A DNA stretch of 64,000 bases from Ascaris suum. Its lineage: Eukaryota; Nematoda; Chromadorea; Rhabditida; Ascarididae. Positions 11,101 to 24,000 of this stretch are shown here, in pieces. The translations under genes were made by a program, and so were the position numbers. The notes beneath the pieces are model-generated. The model worked only from the letters and a program-made list of their open reading frames with translations. It made no database searches and had not been told where the DNA came from. Location of the stretch: positions 3,520,501 to 3,584,500 of the forward strand of contig CM024182.1 in the NCBI GenBank assembly GCA_013433145.1, read 5' to 3'. The first letter of the stretch is position 1, and the number at the start of each line of letters is the position of its first letter.

Positions 11101-14100
11101 AGTGTTATTCGAGGTTTCTTAGCAATCTTTGCTGCACTACATATCGATTATCGACTCCAAACTCCAAACGTATGTTTACTTCCATCGAGAATATTTTGAA
11201 AAAAACAAGCACTATTAAAACAATCATCACCTTAGTGAAGTTGCGTTTGACATCACACATCATCAAAGAAAAAGACATAAAAGCTGCCGTAAACTTTTAC
11301 GAACACTATTATGGAGTACTTTTCGTTTTCCCGTTCTTCAAAAAAAAGTTGCGCCTGCCATCCATGAATTTTCACTCTCTTTTTTAAATCGAATGCAATA
11401 ACATAATGCAAATCCATTGTGAAATCAACCGATCGAATACTTAACAGTTTTGCTCAAAAGAAAAATCTCTGTATATTTCCGCTTTTACTTCCATGGTACT
11501 CTTAAAATAATGCCAACTAGTGTTTTATTGCTTTGTAAATTTACAATACTCATTTAATTCTCACATCGTCTTCTCAAAAGGGAACTGTTGAAAGCTGCAA
11601 ACTCTGAGCCTCATCTCACCAAGGACAATAAATCTTACTCGTAATTGCGAATATCACAAATAATACGATAATTTGATAAATACTTGTCGAATGCAACCAA
11701 TTCCCATCACCTACCGCTCGCTATCGCTTAAATCCCAATAAAGAAAAAAGTGCTGAATTCAGAACAACAATAATTGTTGGCCGTAATAACATAGATTATT
11801 TAGAAATTGGCTAAAAACACAAATCGTTGAAATGGGAATGATTTTTGACTTATAGTATGGGTAGAAATTAAATCAAAACTAGATAATCGGATGAATCAAT
11901 TAGCTGAACGGGAATCGTGGAAAAAAACTAACATGAAAAAGAGTAGGACGGAACGAAATGAGATCGACATGAGCGAGTGCAAGCGTCGTAACGAGGATAT
12001 TCAGCATTGTAAAGACCGTTCCTCAAATCGCTCGCAATTACTTCACTATACGATGGCGGTGGTTCCATATCTTTGTACGGTCAAAGAGATCCTTGAAATA
12101 TAAAGATGTTTGCTTCCAAAAAATCATGAATGTTAGAATAAACTTTATAATTTTAACTTTATTACTTTTATCAAGGGACTGAGGAGGACAGCAGAAATGC
12201 AGAAATGCACTATGCAATAAAACTTCTGTACAAACAAATTTCGTGAAATTCCTCTGTGACCAATAAATACGCAGACGATTCAGCAGTAATTTGTTGCTGC
12301 CTTCGAATTATCATCATCTCATGTTTAGCCTTATGACCCCGATGTACTGATACATAGACACAGATGAGTCCTTCATGTGTAGCAAACACCATTTGTTTTC
12401 GTGCACTTTTATACTATACTGCAGAACGCACTATGGCCTTGATCTCTGCATGCTTTTGCCTTTATGTAGCAACTATCTCAGAAACCTTTACGAAAGAAGG
12501 GTAGTTAGTAAGCACAATGCTTGACCTGAGGGAGCAGCATGATTCAAAATTCGACCGGATCGTCTTATCAGCTGATGATTTAACTCAGTTTATCAAATGA
12601 TAGCTTTCAAATTGCGGTTTGGAAATGAAAAAATTTATCACTCCTAGCCCTTGGAAACAAAAAATGACAATTATTAATCACAGACACTTTATCAGCTCAT
12701 AAACTAAACTTGCAACTTAAATTATCAAAGCTGGAACTATATTCCTCTAAAATACACGATTTGTAAAATTGATCAAGCAAAACCTTTTTTCTCTTCGACA
12801 GTTTTTAACGAGTGCTTGCATCTCTAATCGTTTCGTTCATTTATCCACATTATACAATGAGTATTCGATGCAAAAAGCGCATATCTCGGCGACATTTCTG
12901 ATGCGTTTTCCCACTCGTTCTTGTCATTCTTGTCACATATGCGGCACTCTGACTTGGTCATAACTAGTTATGAACAATCGCTTTAAATGTGGACTGGATA
13001 TTAGAGACGAGTATTCAGAGTAAACGTGTCTTATGAACATGTGAGCTCAGCATTTTATACTCAAAACTTTTTACCGTCATAAGGAAAGCTTTGGATCTAT
13101 TTCCTCATTAAAGAACGGACTGAAATGCTTTCAGGATTTTCCGACTTATCAGGATCCGACTCATTTTTGAGGATTTATGAAGTTCCCATTCAGGAACAAA
13201 AAATAAAGATTATTTCAGTATTCAGATTCATCCCTCCAAGACATCAATTCGCTTTTCTTTGCAAAGTTTTCAAGTGGTACACATCACCTGACTTTTCTGC
13301 ATTAACATATATCCACCGTAAAATAATTTTATTGCCTCACTTGGTTTTGTATCCATAATTAGCATTAACATGTATCCATAATTTTACTTCCTCAACATGT
13401 ACCCCGTTGCAAAGTTTTCATCATCACCATGTAACATGAAGCAATCTTGCGATTAATTTCAATGAATTCTAAAATACTCGAGTTTCTTCGACCTATTCGA
13501 ACATTAAGACCAATGTGCAACTTGATAAGTAACTCCACAGAATTCAAAAATATCCCGAAATGAAATCAATAAAAGCAAAGCCAATTCACTGTAATCGTCC
13601 TCCAAAGTTTCTTTTACGCCCTGTGGCTGTCATTCGTTTACAATTAGAAGTGCATTTATAAAAAAGACCAATTAAATAATTGAATCATGCTCTTTACTCA
13701 AGTATACTATAAATCCTTTGTCTTTTTACAGGCCAGGTAAGAGTTGCTTCTGTAATCACTCATCAAGCAATCAACACTGTAGATAACATCAGGAAATTTC
13801 ACTATGTGAATAATAGAATAATTTATTTTGGAGAAATATATATAGTAATATTCTAGAAGAAGATAAAATAAATCGGGGAATTTCACTATACAAATGACAC
13901 AGTAATTTATTTTAGATGTATTGCTGCCATTAGCAGAGAAAGCAAAAGCTTTCACCGATGCCATGCTGCAAATTGCCTCCTCTCCCTTCCTCTTCCTCTC
14001 CCTTCCCTCCTTCCTCCATCGAACCTCTCCCCACCAATCGTAATGAGAAGTTCTGACAACGCAACTGAAGTATCCCCTCTTCCCCTCTTCCTAGACTTAT

Positions 14101-17100
14101 TTCACACTCTGGAAGCCAATCTCTTAAGAAGAAATGAACCTGAGAACTGTGAGTGAGGGTCACAAAGTTTAATCGTTCAGCCATACATAATCGTATATGA
14201 ACATTAGTGGGTAAGCAAACAGATGCGTGGATAGGCTAACCTTTACGCTGAAGTCCTATCGGATTTATGGAGTCGAACGCAGGAAGAAATGATAAAAAGT
14301 AAACTTTGATGGAGGAACGTGACGGCAAAAGTTTGTCCCAGTGACGAGCCGTGTCATTTCAATGCTCAGGGTAAGCGGGGGTAACATCGGGCATACGCAG
14401 TCGCCATCGCAAAACTCGTCTTAACGACGAACGCGTCACATGCCATTGGCGTTTATCGTCTCATTTAGCGCCAACGTTACAAGTCCAAACAACACGTTGT
14501 CTATATAACTGCTATCTAATATCATCACAGCTCAAGTATAGAAATTAAGGCAATGAAGGGAGGGGGGAGGTATTAGGTTGAATAGATTTTCATGAGCGGT
14601 TCCTTCAGCCAGTGCAAAATATATGCCATCCGAATTCTGTGATTAAAACTAGAGTAAAATGTTGTTCTTGCGGGAATGAAGGAAATATGAAATGGCAACT
14701 GTTTTCAGAAGTGCTTCATGTGAGTAATAAGATAGTCGCCATACAAGGTGATAAGCTTTTCAGGTTATAATCTTTGATTTTTGCACGCATCCGCCTCAAA
14801 ATTCTACATCAAATCTATTTATGCATAAAAAATATATCAGCAAGTAACCGCAGGTTCACCTAATGAAGTCTTCTTGAAACATAGTGAGCTTTAGAAAGGA
14901 GCGTTTAGGGCGATTGTTTAGTATGGGCGCACCTAAAAGTGCTCATTGTAAGCAACGTAAATTTTATTTCTTCACTTATTTACGGCTGAAAGACCTTTTA
15001 TGGATGCATCATTGCGAAGGAGGATCACAGTCGCACATATTCACTTCCGCAGTCAGACGTGTAAATGGAATGTGCATTAGGTTACGCTTCAATGTCTGCA
15101 ATGAGGTGTTGCCTTCGCTACCGCAGCCGACAGGCATTTCCATACGTCGCATAATCGAGAGCTAAATGAACTGCCATACTTTCATGAATGGAAAATGTAT
15201 CTATCATCAATACGTAAAGAAACGCGAACACTTGAAAATAGAACTTAAAGAATCGAAATCATCCCAACTTGTTTCCTATCTGCCCAATATAGAAAAATTA
15301 ATTCAAAAATTACGATCACTTGCGGAAAATGTAAAGAAAAAAAAAAAAACGAAAAATATTATTATTTCCTATGAAGAGTGATTGTGAGAGTGTGCAATGA
15401 AATCGATAACATCTGTAAGAATAATTGCAGCATTTGGAATTGGAAAATATCAGACACCTTATAAAAAAGGAAGAGCAGATGCAAATGAACCTATTTTAGC
15501 TGTAATGATATTTAATGCTTCTTTTCCGTCAATAGGATAACGATTCAAGTCAACAATATAGCTGAAAAAGAACACGCTTTATACGGCGCAGTTGCAATAT
15601 GTCAATATTGAAAAAGAAATAGGTTGTAAAGATGCTCGTGTCGGGAAAGGAACCTGAATAAGGTCGACAACATCCCCATGCTGAATAATACAAGAATATG
15701 TGGGATGATATTGAGATAGGATAAACACCTGAATTTGTCGTGCAGGAAGAATGACGCCTCTTTAGAGATGATAATAAACAGGTGCGGAATAACCTTTACA
15801 ACGTCACCGAATGATAGTCATATCCGAATCATAGGTAGACCGAAGTGAATAAAACAACAAATCTTTAACATGACTTTCTGCCTGCATACGTTTGTAGCTG
15901 TATACCATAGAAATGGTCCTTGGTAAACAAAGCACTGTCAAGCACTGCTGTTAACTACTCACGGTCACTTATCCAGCCATGCCCAAACATTTACCCGAAC
16001 AAGCATCTCAGTATCATTGACAATTGTCCGCTTGTTCCTGATCATAACCCTACCGACGAGCGAATGTCGGAATGAAGAAAGCAGTACATAAATATTATTA
16101 GAACCGAATATTAGTTGAGCTGCATTTCTCTGCTATACGATTTTTCGATTTCTCTTCCGTCAGAGCAGCAAAGATCCAAAAAAAGCCTTTTTTAAGTGCT
16201 CTACTTATCCTCGAAAACAAATTTGCTCAATGATTTATAGCTACGATTTTACGTGTGGATGACTGCCAAAATAATATAATCAAGAAAACAATTTCATACT
16301 AGTAGCAACTGCTTGACGTGTAATAAATACTTTATTTCAGGATGACTTAGAAGAGGCTTGCAAATCTGCGATACTCAAAGGCTCTCTACGGTACTCACAT
16401 ATCATTTCAAATTGAGTGCTAACGAAAATATGTGATAAAGAAGTTGCCGCTCAAAATGACCGAAGCCAAAAACAACATCACTTCGATGAAATCGAGCACT
16501 AGTTAATGCTTTCAATTAGCTAACGAGTCTTAGCAAATTGTGCAACAGTGGGCAAATTGATTGCCCGCTATGACATCGTGAAAAGTCGGCTAAAGATTCC
16601 ATTTACAAAAATTCAAACGAGCCCATCAATTTTCAAGTTTTTTTCACACGACATAAACGAAGCTTTATTCTTTAAAAAAAATGGAAGAATATTGAAACAG
16701 TGAACGCACCATTTTTCGAGCATAAATATGAACAAATAATGCGCAAAAAATCGGGGAATTTACAATATATAAAAATATAATTTATCGATGGCAATAAGTT
16801 TCGAGAAATTCGGTGGTAGAAGTTTGAATATACATTAAGCATGCTTAGACAAGCTCTTTGCAAATTGCAATCCGCAGAAAACTTCCTTCATGAGACTTTA
16901 ATGCACAGTTGTGTTGCTTTTTATGAGCTATATGCAATGAATCGGATAAATCGGGTGAAATCTAGCGAAATATTTGATCTAATTTAATCACTGCTATCGT
17001 TCACAGTTGTCCTTTATAAATGGCTATTTTTGCTTCAAAAATAATGCTTCATTTAAGAATATGTTTATTTTTTTTAATATGCAAAAGGAATAAAAAGTGT

Positions 17101-18864
17101 TTATTTGCTTCACAGCTGCTTCTCATGTTTTAAAATCTCGAAAAGCACATATCGGTTTAAGCGCAGTTCCGTGTTCCCACATTCAACATGCAATTTGCAT
17201 ATTATATCATCATATAAATTATTCTTACGCATATGAGAAATATATAGAAATATTAAGGCAGATGTATATACGATGAGCTGATGGTTTTATACATCTAAAC
17301 CTTCACTGCAAACATTGAAGCATTTACCGGCATTCAGAGGAACGACATTTTTTTTCAAATACGAGAAAATCGGAAATTTCGAGACAAAGCGTATGCAAGA
17401 AATTCATTTTCTGAGAGCGCTATTGAGTGCACTTCGTATCCATTCATTCCCGTGCCTCAATACATGCTTCTTGCAGTTGGCAAGGTCGTGCTTGAGATAG
17501 CTTTCTTCGTGTGCAGGCGTCTTCCTGCTTACCTGTTTGTTTAATGGCTTCGGATCACTAGCGAATAGGGACAAAGGCCATACGTAAAGCTAAAGCATTC
17601 TCAAGGAGGTTTTATAGCCTGAACATACTTGAACAGCGAGTTTCCCTGAACTTCAACGGCAGTTTTCTAGCCTCAGCTTCAAAACGATGTAAGGCAGTCA
17701 TTATTGCTATACCTTTCGGGTATGTTCGATTTCTATATTTGAGTTTCGTGCTCTCAATGAAATCTCTTGAAGTTCTCAAATTTTCCGTTCAGTGATGCAA
17801 TACCCAAGAGTCATTTTCCTTAAACTGAGAAATTGTGATGAAAAGTTGCCAAATTAAAGACATTTTGCATATTACCTTCTCTAAGAACAAATTTTGATGC
17901 CAAACATTTCCAACCACAAAAAAATTGCTGTTCGAAAGTAGTCTGCATAGCTCAACATCCTTTAACTAAATTGTAATGTGAAAATTTAAAAAATGCTTTA
18001 ATTCTTAAATTATAACGAATTCGCTAAGCAAAAATACGACTAATATTTCTCCCTTCCAAATTTTCCAAAAATTATCGGTCGTCATAAGATTAATACCAAA
18101 ATATCTATCCATTAAGCGTGCTCATCCTTTTTTAAACTTTGAGTTAGTAATTTCGCGTCGAAAAAATCACATTTTTAGGTGAAATCATTTAAAAATTGGC
18201 ACTATTGATCTGTAGGAAAAATTGATGAAGAAATTCTCTTAGAAATGATCGGCTATAATGAAGAAGTGATATACCCTGGGTCCGAGTTTTTGCTTTTGTT
18301 TCGATGAGTGTCGGCAGTCATCACATGAAATAAGCTTGTTTCGTGTTAATCATCATCAATCAGTGACGTTGCAATCGAACTAAGTTGCTTCATAGTGATT
18401 TTACTGCGCTGAAAGAAAAAGAGAGCAAATCGAATTTATTTCCGCATAGCAATGTGACCCTCCAATTTATGCTGCACTGAAGAAGCTGTGCACAACAAAA
18501 AATTTCCTCATAGTTGCTTCGATTTTTAGATCATTTTGAGCACTCATAAACATATATTCAAATTTTTCAATGATTGCGATTCGTGTCAACGGATGGCATC
18601 GCGTGGTAGTAAAATATAAATCGATATTTTCATTTGAGAACGGTAATAAAATAATAGTGTACGAGTTTCGAGTTGTAGTTGTTTATTTCATAGGGTCAAA
18701 GACATTGCGATGCTAGTTCAGTTTATTCACGTCAGAATATACAGAGTAGTGAAGAGGGATAAATGCATGTTCCAACCGGAACCACAGCATACTTCAAACT
18801 GAGACGAGATCGGAACTCGAGACCCCAACGTGCATAACTTTTCTCCTTTATCTCTTCTCTCTTG
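11101..18864. other. Long gene-poor stretch
   Basis: No convincing gene. Features worth noting: a GC-richer patch at 14220-14480 with a good donor (CTCAGG|gtaagc, about 14370) preceded by an open segment reading VCPSDEPCHFNAQ but lacking a clear acceptor; a TATA-like tctatataac near 14500; an Lys-rich 71-codon ATG frame at 15166-15381 containing A12; and a plus-strand segment after ttcgacag| near 12800 that ends at TAA. None could be joined in phase to a neighbour. Confidence 0.3.
13976..14018. repeat. C-rich pyrimidine tract
   Basis: About 43 bases of CCT/TCC repeats on the plus strand, in a genome where C is rare. It is one of several similar tracts (21625-21660, 30888-30951, 33059-33125, 37811-37850, 46790-46850). 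Confidence 0.8.
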
Positions 18865-19018
18865 CTAATATCTTAAGATGAGAAATTCGATTATGTTTGA
18901 AAGCCATAAAAGCGCATTTGAGTTGTGTAAATATTCTGTAGACCTCTTAGATATTTGCCAAAGATCTTGAAGTTTTCTGGAGATATTCTGCAAATAAAAC
19001 CCCATGTTTTTGTTCAAA

Positions 19019-19431
19019 GGTTTAATTACCCAAGTTTGATACTGCCTGATAACGACTCCGTTATCTGAAGCTTTGTCTTCTCTAGCCGAAACGTTCATAC
19101 GGTCTAGCCTGAACCATAAGTTACCATTCATTTTATGCGCCTTCCCGCGATAACCAGCCAAGCCACAACTCTTCGGCATGAAATATCACTTACTCTCCTA
19201 AGCGAATTGATAAGGATTTATGATCATTATCTCCTACACCTGACAAAATCTTAAGTCATGGCTTATTTTAAATGATCAGTGCTGTCATAAACAGTGCTAA
19301 TGAGTATTGCACAATGGTCGAACAGTACAAGCTCCAACCACAATGAGAAGAATAAAATAAATGAATATCGTCGAAACAATTTAATATTTTTATACAAGTG
19401 GAAATAAATCTTTAAAACAAAAAAAAAAAAA
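19019..19431 (+). pseudogene. SL1-headed processed retrocopy with polyA tail
   Basis: The segment begins with 21 consecutive bases identical to nematode SL1 (starting GGTTTAATTACC, ending AAGTTTGA). An SL1 RNA gene would continue with G and then a GT donor. Here the next bases are TACTGC, so this is not an SL RNA gene. About 360 bases later comes AATAAA (19403-19408), followed after 10 bases by a run of 13 A (19419-19431). SL1 at one end and a polyA signal plus A tract at the other is the layout expected of a reverse-transcribed, trans-spliced mRNA. The body has stops in all frames; the longest is an open segment of about 37 codons beginning CLITTPLSEALSSLAE. It is therefore a decayed copy of an unrecognised parent. 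No target-site duplication is obvious, which fits an old insertion. Confidence 0.75.
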
Positions 19432-21075
19432 CACATTGACTTGCTCTATTCGAACGATGCATTAATTTCCAGATATACATTTAAAAGAACCGACAAAAAT
19501 CTTTTGAGATCTATATAGGTCTCATAATAGATGTGTATCATAATAAATCTGTGCATGCTGGAATGACCGTATAATGGACATTCTCGTTCAAAGATTCATT
19601 TGAACGATGCAACAATTAGAAAACATTTGCTAAAAGATGTCACACATAAGAAAAGCAATATAAGGATTAATTAAAGAATAACAACGAAAAAAGTTACTAT
19701 GAAAACTTCAATTAATCCATTATAGCACAAAGGAATGTGTGCAAAAACAGTTGAAGTTTTTAGAGGGTTATATCGCGGTGATTTTGCTTGAAAAGGCTTG
19801 TCAAACGAGTGCGATATTTTCTCCTTCTTTTTACCTCTCTGTCAATATGAAATTATCTCAGAGCAAAATTAATGAGTTAAATACGCAAGGTGATCCACAT
19901 AGCGTTATTGAAGAATCTTCATGATTTATGATGATGGATGTTGGAAACTCAACTGAACGGCAAGTGTTTCTATATGGGAATTTAAACTTCTTCTCTATTT
20001 TTTTTTCTTGTTGTCTATTCCACAAAAGAAACAAATCAAATGGTTCGTACCCTACTTCTTGTTAGAAGGCATGCTGTCCAAAAAGACAATAAATATATCA
20101 GCATAGAAACTGTTTGAACAATTCGAGCAATAAATAATTGTCCATCAATGTGAAAGATGAATATCATTCAGCTTTCTGAAAATTTTTTGGCAAAGAGGGC
20201 AAGTTTTCAAATTATTTTCCAAGCAATGCACTAATAATTCCGTTGAATAGCCCAAAATGCATTCCGTTAAGCATAAATCACCGTTATAAAAGAGAACTAC
20301 CAAATAATTACAAGATTATGAAAAAATATGAGATACGAATGGCACGTGAAGGAATGGTTTCATTGACGGCCACCAATTTCCTCTCGATGTAGCGGATTAT
20401 AATGGCACAATTGCAACAATTATAAGAGCTACATTGCTCTTAACAATTACAAAAATTTTAATAGATATTCGATTATGCGCAGCGTTATTATCGAAAACAG
20501 AAGAAATCCCGAAATTCGGTGTATGTGAAATTCAAAAAGAATCTGTGAGTGAAATGAATGTGAAATTTGAGCAGCATTAAAAATACGTTTCAATCAGAAA
20601 CGTCCGACTCTAACGAATAAGCTTATTTTTAGATTCAAAAATAACTGTGTTATTCGGGAACACTGACTCGAGCGTCTAGGTAGGATACGAACTAGAATAC
20701 GCTTCGATGAGGTGGTCAATGCAGTCGATAGCCGTATTCTTTGACTAAGGATCATGTGAACTGAAATTTCGAAGAATACTTTGTTGATATACCACCTATA
20801 CGTTCTGAAGCAATTTTTTCGACCTCTTTCTTTCCAAAGGCCAATATAAAGCTACCGAGGTAGCAGATGAACAACAGAAGCAGGTCAACTGTTGAGCTTA
20901 CATCCGTAAGTCGATTACTAAAAAGTAGTTTTGAAGAAGATCATTGGCATTTTCAGTTGAAAGTTGTTTTGATGTACCGTCTGACATCATTAGATAGTAG
21001 ATAACAAGACTTTTGTTGTATTGATTGACCATCGACATTGTTTGAAGTGAAAGGTACAAGCGAAGAGAGAAGACA
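19432..21075. other. 3' flank of cal-1-like gene, otherwise empty
   Basis: AT-rich with no splice-bounded open frame. On the minus strand this is the 3' UTR and downstream flank of the calmodulin-like gene. No exact AATAAA was found close to its stop, so the polyA site is not placed. A GC-richer patch at 20600-20760 is non-coding in all frames. Confidence 0.4.
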
Positions 21076-24000
21076 TCATCGTTCACTCATCATCTTCACG
21101 AACTCTTCGTAGTCGATTTCACCATCACCTGGAGACAACAGTATGGTATTAGCAACGTCGATTACTATCATAGATGGTGGTAAAAAAGTAAGAAAGCAAT
21201 AATTGATACTTCTTAGTTCGTCGGTGTACTCAAAAGCATTTTTAAAACTTGTTTCTTCTGAATGATTAGGACGCAATGTTATTATCGCAATGAAAAAAGT
21301 ACGAAAAAATTCCTACGGCTTCAAATAAAACCGCAATCCACGAAGGAATGAATCATCTTTGAACGGTGAATGGGAATGAACTGGAATATAAAAAATTTAT
21401 GCACATTACTGTAAACTAGGTAGCTGATTGAAATACACATTTCTATGAGAAAGAAAAAGTGGGACGTGGGATGGGCAAGGGAAACTCTTGATTTATTGAG
21501 GATTTCAAACAGTCGTGGCTAGGAGAAACATGCAGCCTTTAAAAAAAGTGAAGTTATTTGACCAATCTCATCCAAAATATCGCGAAGAAGTGGTCCTACT
21601 TTCGGCTGTTCTAGAAGATATTCAATTTTTCCAACCCTCCCCTTTTCCCTCCTTCCACCTCGTTCATCGCCTCAGATTAGACGTGGAGATGACGAAGTTT
21701 TCAAAATTCGCAATAGGCATTTTAACGTATTATTATTGACCGTTTCAGTAAGCATATTTTCAACTCAAGAAAACAATAGGTGAGGTAACTGACCATCGAC
21801 GTCAACCTCACGGATCATTTCATCGACTTCATCCTCACTGAACTGCATACCCATGTGCACCTGAAATTTGCACCTTGACGCAGTCAAGTACTGATGACGT
21901 CCACATATGAATGTGCACATACTCAGATATCCGTAGAAAATATATTCCACGTCAACTTTGAGCTTATGCCTCAGTTAGTAAGTTGATTTTTGGTGGCTCT
22001 TTTTTTGTATTGATATATTGTTAAACATTAGTAACAACACAATTATATCAATGTAGAACACTAGATAAGAAAGCAGAACCGTGCTCACGCACCAAAAATA
22101 TGATGTGCATAACCAAGCTCTTTTCAAATAACTACCACAACGGGACAAATGAATTTTTAAAAAAAATCGCCTTCACGTATATGCAATGTTTGAAATTTTG
22201 CTTTTCGCGGAATAAAAATTCAACGTCGATATACTATTCTAACTGTTGGCAATTTATTTTCCCCCTTCCTAGAAAACCTGAGCTTATCGTTAACGAATTT
22301 TGGTTGAAAGTAATCAATACACTTTTTTTAAAGCTTCAATTGAAAACATTCTAACACAATTTAGCGCGAAAGTATGGAAAATATAATTCTATAATAATTT
22401 TGCATATCGGTTAATAGCTATCATTAGTCAATTCCTATCAATTTCTTGTAGTGATGCATTTGTTCGGATGAAAAAGATGCATTTGTTAAGCGTGATGATG
22501 CGTTAAAGAAAAGCGTTTCACTTTTTTTTGTTCAACGCCTACTTGACGGATATCGAAGACCTATCGTGCCATTGCATTCAGAAGGTTTCAGCATTATACC
22601 TTAAGAGAATGAAAGGACAGTAGGAGAAATGATTGCTTTTCTTCTATAGGTGATTAGAATTGGCAGATGCAATTATCTAGTCACGTAATCTAGAGTGCTT
22701 CAATATGTTTCTAGCAATTTATTTTGCATTTCCACAATAATTTTTCCGGAAACACTTACGATAACGATTGATGGGGATTTTGCAATTTTGAAGTCAACGT
22801 GAATGAAAATTAATAACTTTTTCGATGCATAGAGCATCTGGATAATCAGAGAAATTTCAATATTAGCTCCTCAACTTCCCATGATGGCTATTTTATTTGA
22901 ATTTTGTATTTAAACAGTACAATACATCGATATTTTCTTCTATTTCGAATTTCTTATAACGCGCGTAACACTTTGCTATTCTCTTTGCCAGGAGAGATTA
23001 TGAAGATATAGGTAGAATGTTTCATGATTTTTCTACGGTATTCAATTATTTCAATTCAGAGCATAGCTACTAAATGCATACTTCAATTATCTACCGAAAT
23101 TCTGGAAGAAGAAAAGCAAGAATTTTTGGAAGCTTTCAAATATTCATCTTGAGTTCTACAATCACATTCAACGTTCAATAGTGAAGGAAAACATAAACAA
23201 GTAAGTAATAATGCAATGATAGTACCTAGGAAGCATTATTTGAAAGAAATTAGTCATAATTTCCCATATTTGTAATTGAATGGAAAAATCAACTAACCAT
23301 GAAATATCGAAATTCTTGTGCAGTAATCACTCCATTACCATCTTTATCGAAAACTCTAAACGCTTCGCGAATCATCTCTGAATCTGTCTCTTTCATCATT
23401 CGTTTCATCATCACGCAGAATTCGGGGAATTCAATTTGTCCATTACCATCTATATCTACCTCGTTGATCATTTCCAATATTTCCTGTAAAAAATTCAATA
23501 ATATCTTCTATAAAGAAAATCATCTGCAATTGCAAGCTCGAAACACTCTTGATGTTTTCAGCTTTTTTTTGGCATTCCAAAGATCACATCTGCATTCGAC
23601 TCGAAGAAGAATTCAAGCTATGCAACACGTAGAAATATGTAGAGGTGATCGATGACGAGTAGCAGCTGTCGGTTGTTTTTCTATCTCTTTCTGCTAGCCA
23701 TCAGCGCAAAACTCGGCCAAATATAAAAAATTTTTGGCTAGCATATTGCATACTGCCATATGTGGAAAGTTGCACATTATATAGGTGATATTAATGGAAG
23801 AGTAGAGGAAGTTATTTGCATAATACTAGAAGAAAGCTCTGGAGGAAAAAATCGGTAGACGGTACTAGGGGAAAGAACAGGCGAATGAGTCAAGAGAAGG
23901 ACATTAGAGCAAGGAACTAGCGGAAAGAATTCATGGCTCATGCAAGAGATCGGTAGAAGCGAAAAGAGCTGATGGACGATTGCGCGTTTCAATGATGCTA

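Noticed and set aside
18865..19179. 104-codon minus-strand ATG frame
   Set aside because: It runs antisense through the SL1 match and the retrocopy body and has no family resemblance; its length is within chance for this window.
23299..23655. 118-codon plus-strand frame
   Set aside because: It is antisense to exon 3 of the calmodulin-like gene and continues into its intron.
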